Positions 62,856 through 64,000 of a stretch of DNA of 64,000 nucleotides are shown piece after piece. This DNA is from Cytobacillus stercorigallinarum (GTDB lineage Bacteria > Bacillota > Bacilli > Bacillales > Cytobacillaceae), in the NCBI RefSeq assembly GCF_014836495.1, contig NZ_JACSQT010000011.1:51273-115272 (forward strand). Reading direction: 5' to 3'. The notes under the pieces are model-generated. The model saw nothing but the letters and a program-made list of their open reading frames with translations. It ran no database searches and had not been told where the DNA came from. Both the position numbers and the translations under genes were made by a program. The first letter of the stretch is position 1. Each line of letters starts with the position of its first letter.

Positions 62856-64000
62856 CCTTTTTTACTCCTCAGTTGGTATGACTTATTTCTTTTCTTCATC
62901 CTGCTTTTCTCCAATCAGTAAGAATATCCGTTTATTTTTATTCAATTAAATCAAATTTCAGTATTTTACCTCATCACTCTCTATTTAATATTAACCACTA
63001 ATACGGTATTGTCCATATGAAAGTTTCAGCTTCAAAATGTTTCTCCACGTCTCATCTTCCATAAAACCATCGCCATCTACTGTGTCCCCATCGAAAAATA
63101 CCATTCCAACGCCCCTTCTTTCCCCATCCCCCTCCATCCCTTATCCACCAAGGGCTCACTTCCCTTTCACCCCCCGCTTCAGTTTCGCTTATAAAATAAT
63201 TACGTTCCTACTATTTTCCATGATTGGCCCAAAATTGTAACGATTTTGCACCCATTTGTATAAAAAAATTACGTTCCAGAGTAGATGAATACGGGATAGA
63301 TGATTGAGGACTTTCTGATTCTAATCAGTGAGGAAAAACACTGGAAAGGATACATCTTATACCGTAGGGAAACTTACCGAAAAAGCTATAAACCTTACTG
63401 TACAAAGGATTGATGTAATACAAAATTGAAAAAAGCGATTGGATTCGGATTGGATTTTGATTGAAACTGGGGTTGGATTACGATTGGAACTCCACCGAAT
63501 TTCACACAAAAAACCGAAGGTCTGCCGGGAAAAGCACCGGAAAAACCCTCGGATTGGGAACATTAATTTTATATAAGGAACGCTTTTTTTATTTAAGGAA
63601 CCTTAATTTTATATAGTGACAATAGCTTAGTCCTTTTTGCATTAGAATTCTCAACAGTTACACACTTTATTAAGTTTCATTGTAAATCTACACTGTATAC
63701 TGAGTCTTGTCTCTCATACTCCAATTATGGGTGTAATATTACAAGCTAAACTAATTTCTTCTCTCTCCTATGTACAACACAAATAAACCCTTCCGAAAAT
63801 CCCCACCTCAAACCCGCATTCCACCGTTCGAGTTAAAATAAAGTTTTCCGACTAAACCCCAATTCCGAGAGTCAAGTCCTTAATATTGTGTAAAATTCTA
63901 AACCACTGTTTTCAACTATTAACTAGTGATATGATTTATCCCCTTACATTTTTTGAGGGAATCTTCCATGGTTCTATTCCTTCATAGCCAGGGTGGGATG
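62856..64000. other. Long non-coding stretch to the window end
   Basis: No supported gene in 1.1 kb. It holds pyrimidine-rich stretches (63040-63170), GATT-rich low-complexity sequence (63400-63480) resembling that at 61.7 kb, and the second copy of the dispersed repeat at 63774-63840. Confidence 0.5.
63774..63840. repeat. Dispersed repeat, right copy
   Basis: ACAACACAAATAAACCCTTC ... CCCGCATTCCACCGTTCGAG ... TTAAAATA is a direct copy of 52408-52475. The two copies bracket 11.3 kb with the defence-like operon and most of the broken mobile genes. Confidence 0.65.

Noticed and set aside
63037..63240. 67-codon Ser/Pro-rich frame
   Set aside because: Its composition reflects a pyrimidine-rich tract; no binding site.

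Overview
The window looks like chromosomal DNA of a low-to-moderate GC Gram-positive of the Bacillaceae (Bacillus in the broad sense). The basis is strong AGGAGG-type ribosome binding sites, frequent TTG and GTG starts, B. subtilis-type gene sets (puc purine catabolism, ydbST, paiAB, ahpCF with a PerR-like box) and Bacillus-type intrinsic terminators. The genus cannot be fixed from the sequence alone. No rRNA, tRNA or CRISPR array was recognised.

Layout. 1-2.8 kb: part of a peptide-type ABC importer (two permeases, one lipoprotein binding protein). 3.0-3.9 kb: a strictly in-register 51-bp tandem repeat array. 4.0-9.0 kb: DNA alkylation repair protein, a deletion remnant of a quinone reductase, ydbT/ydbS, paiA/paiB and an SRPBCC protein. 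9.7-24.1 kb: a complete-looking purine catabolic locus. A minus-strand operon pucF-G-H-A-C-D-E (allantoate amidohydrolase, aminotransferase, allantoinase, xanthine dehydrogenase) diverges from plus-strand pucR, a urate/xanthine permease, uraD, an FAD monooxygenase and the HIU hydrolase gene pucM. Together these take hypoxanthine/xanthine through urate, 5-hydroxyisourate, OHCU, allantoin and allantoate. No classical uricase is present; the FAD monooxygenase between uraD and pucM is the obvious candidate for urate oxidation. 24.2-34.9 kb: DUF2243/CtaG pair, a secreted endonuclease, a PbuE-like efflux pump behind an attenuator-like leader, and a GntR regulator - amidase - gamma-glutamyltransferase - glutamate symporter group. 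35.0-44.3 kb: a second 51-bp array, a MutS2-like ATPase without Smr domain behind a candidate structured RNA, a tRNA-dihydrouridine synthase, YehS, a SUKH protein, a third 51-bp array related to the second, and ahpC-ahpF. 44.8-47.1 kb: small GNAT/NUDIX genes.

47.1-64 kb looks like an accessory island: AT-rich, gene-poor, full of broken genes (lipoprotein, internally deleted EcsC, GIY-YIG, TnsD of a Tn7-like element, a membrane/zinc-ribbon protein split by one TGA). Intact genes here include a RelA/SpoT-like protein with a degenerate synthetase region, a serine hydrolase, a three-gene group (Abi/HEPN-like protein, DUF6414-like protein, AAA+ ATPase) that is my best candidate for an undescribed defence system, and a second possible HEPN protein. 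Two ~68-bp direct repeats at 52.4 and 63.8 kb bracket much of it.

All family calls are from reading translated sequence by eye; no database search was run.
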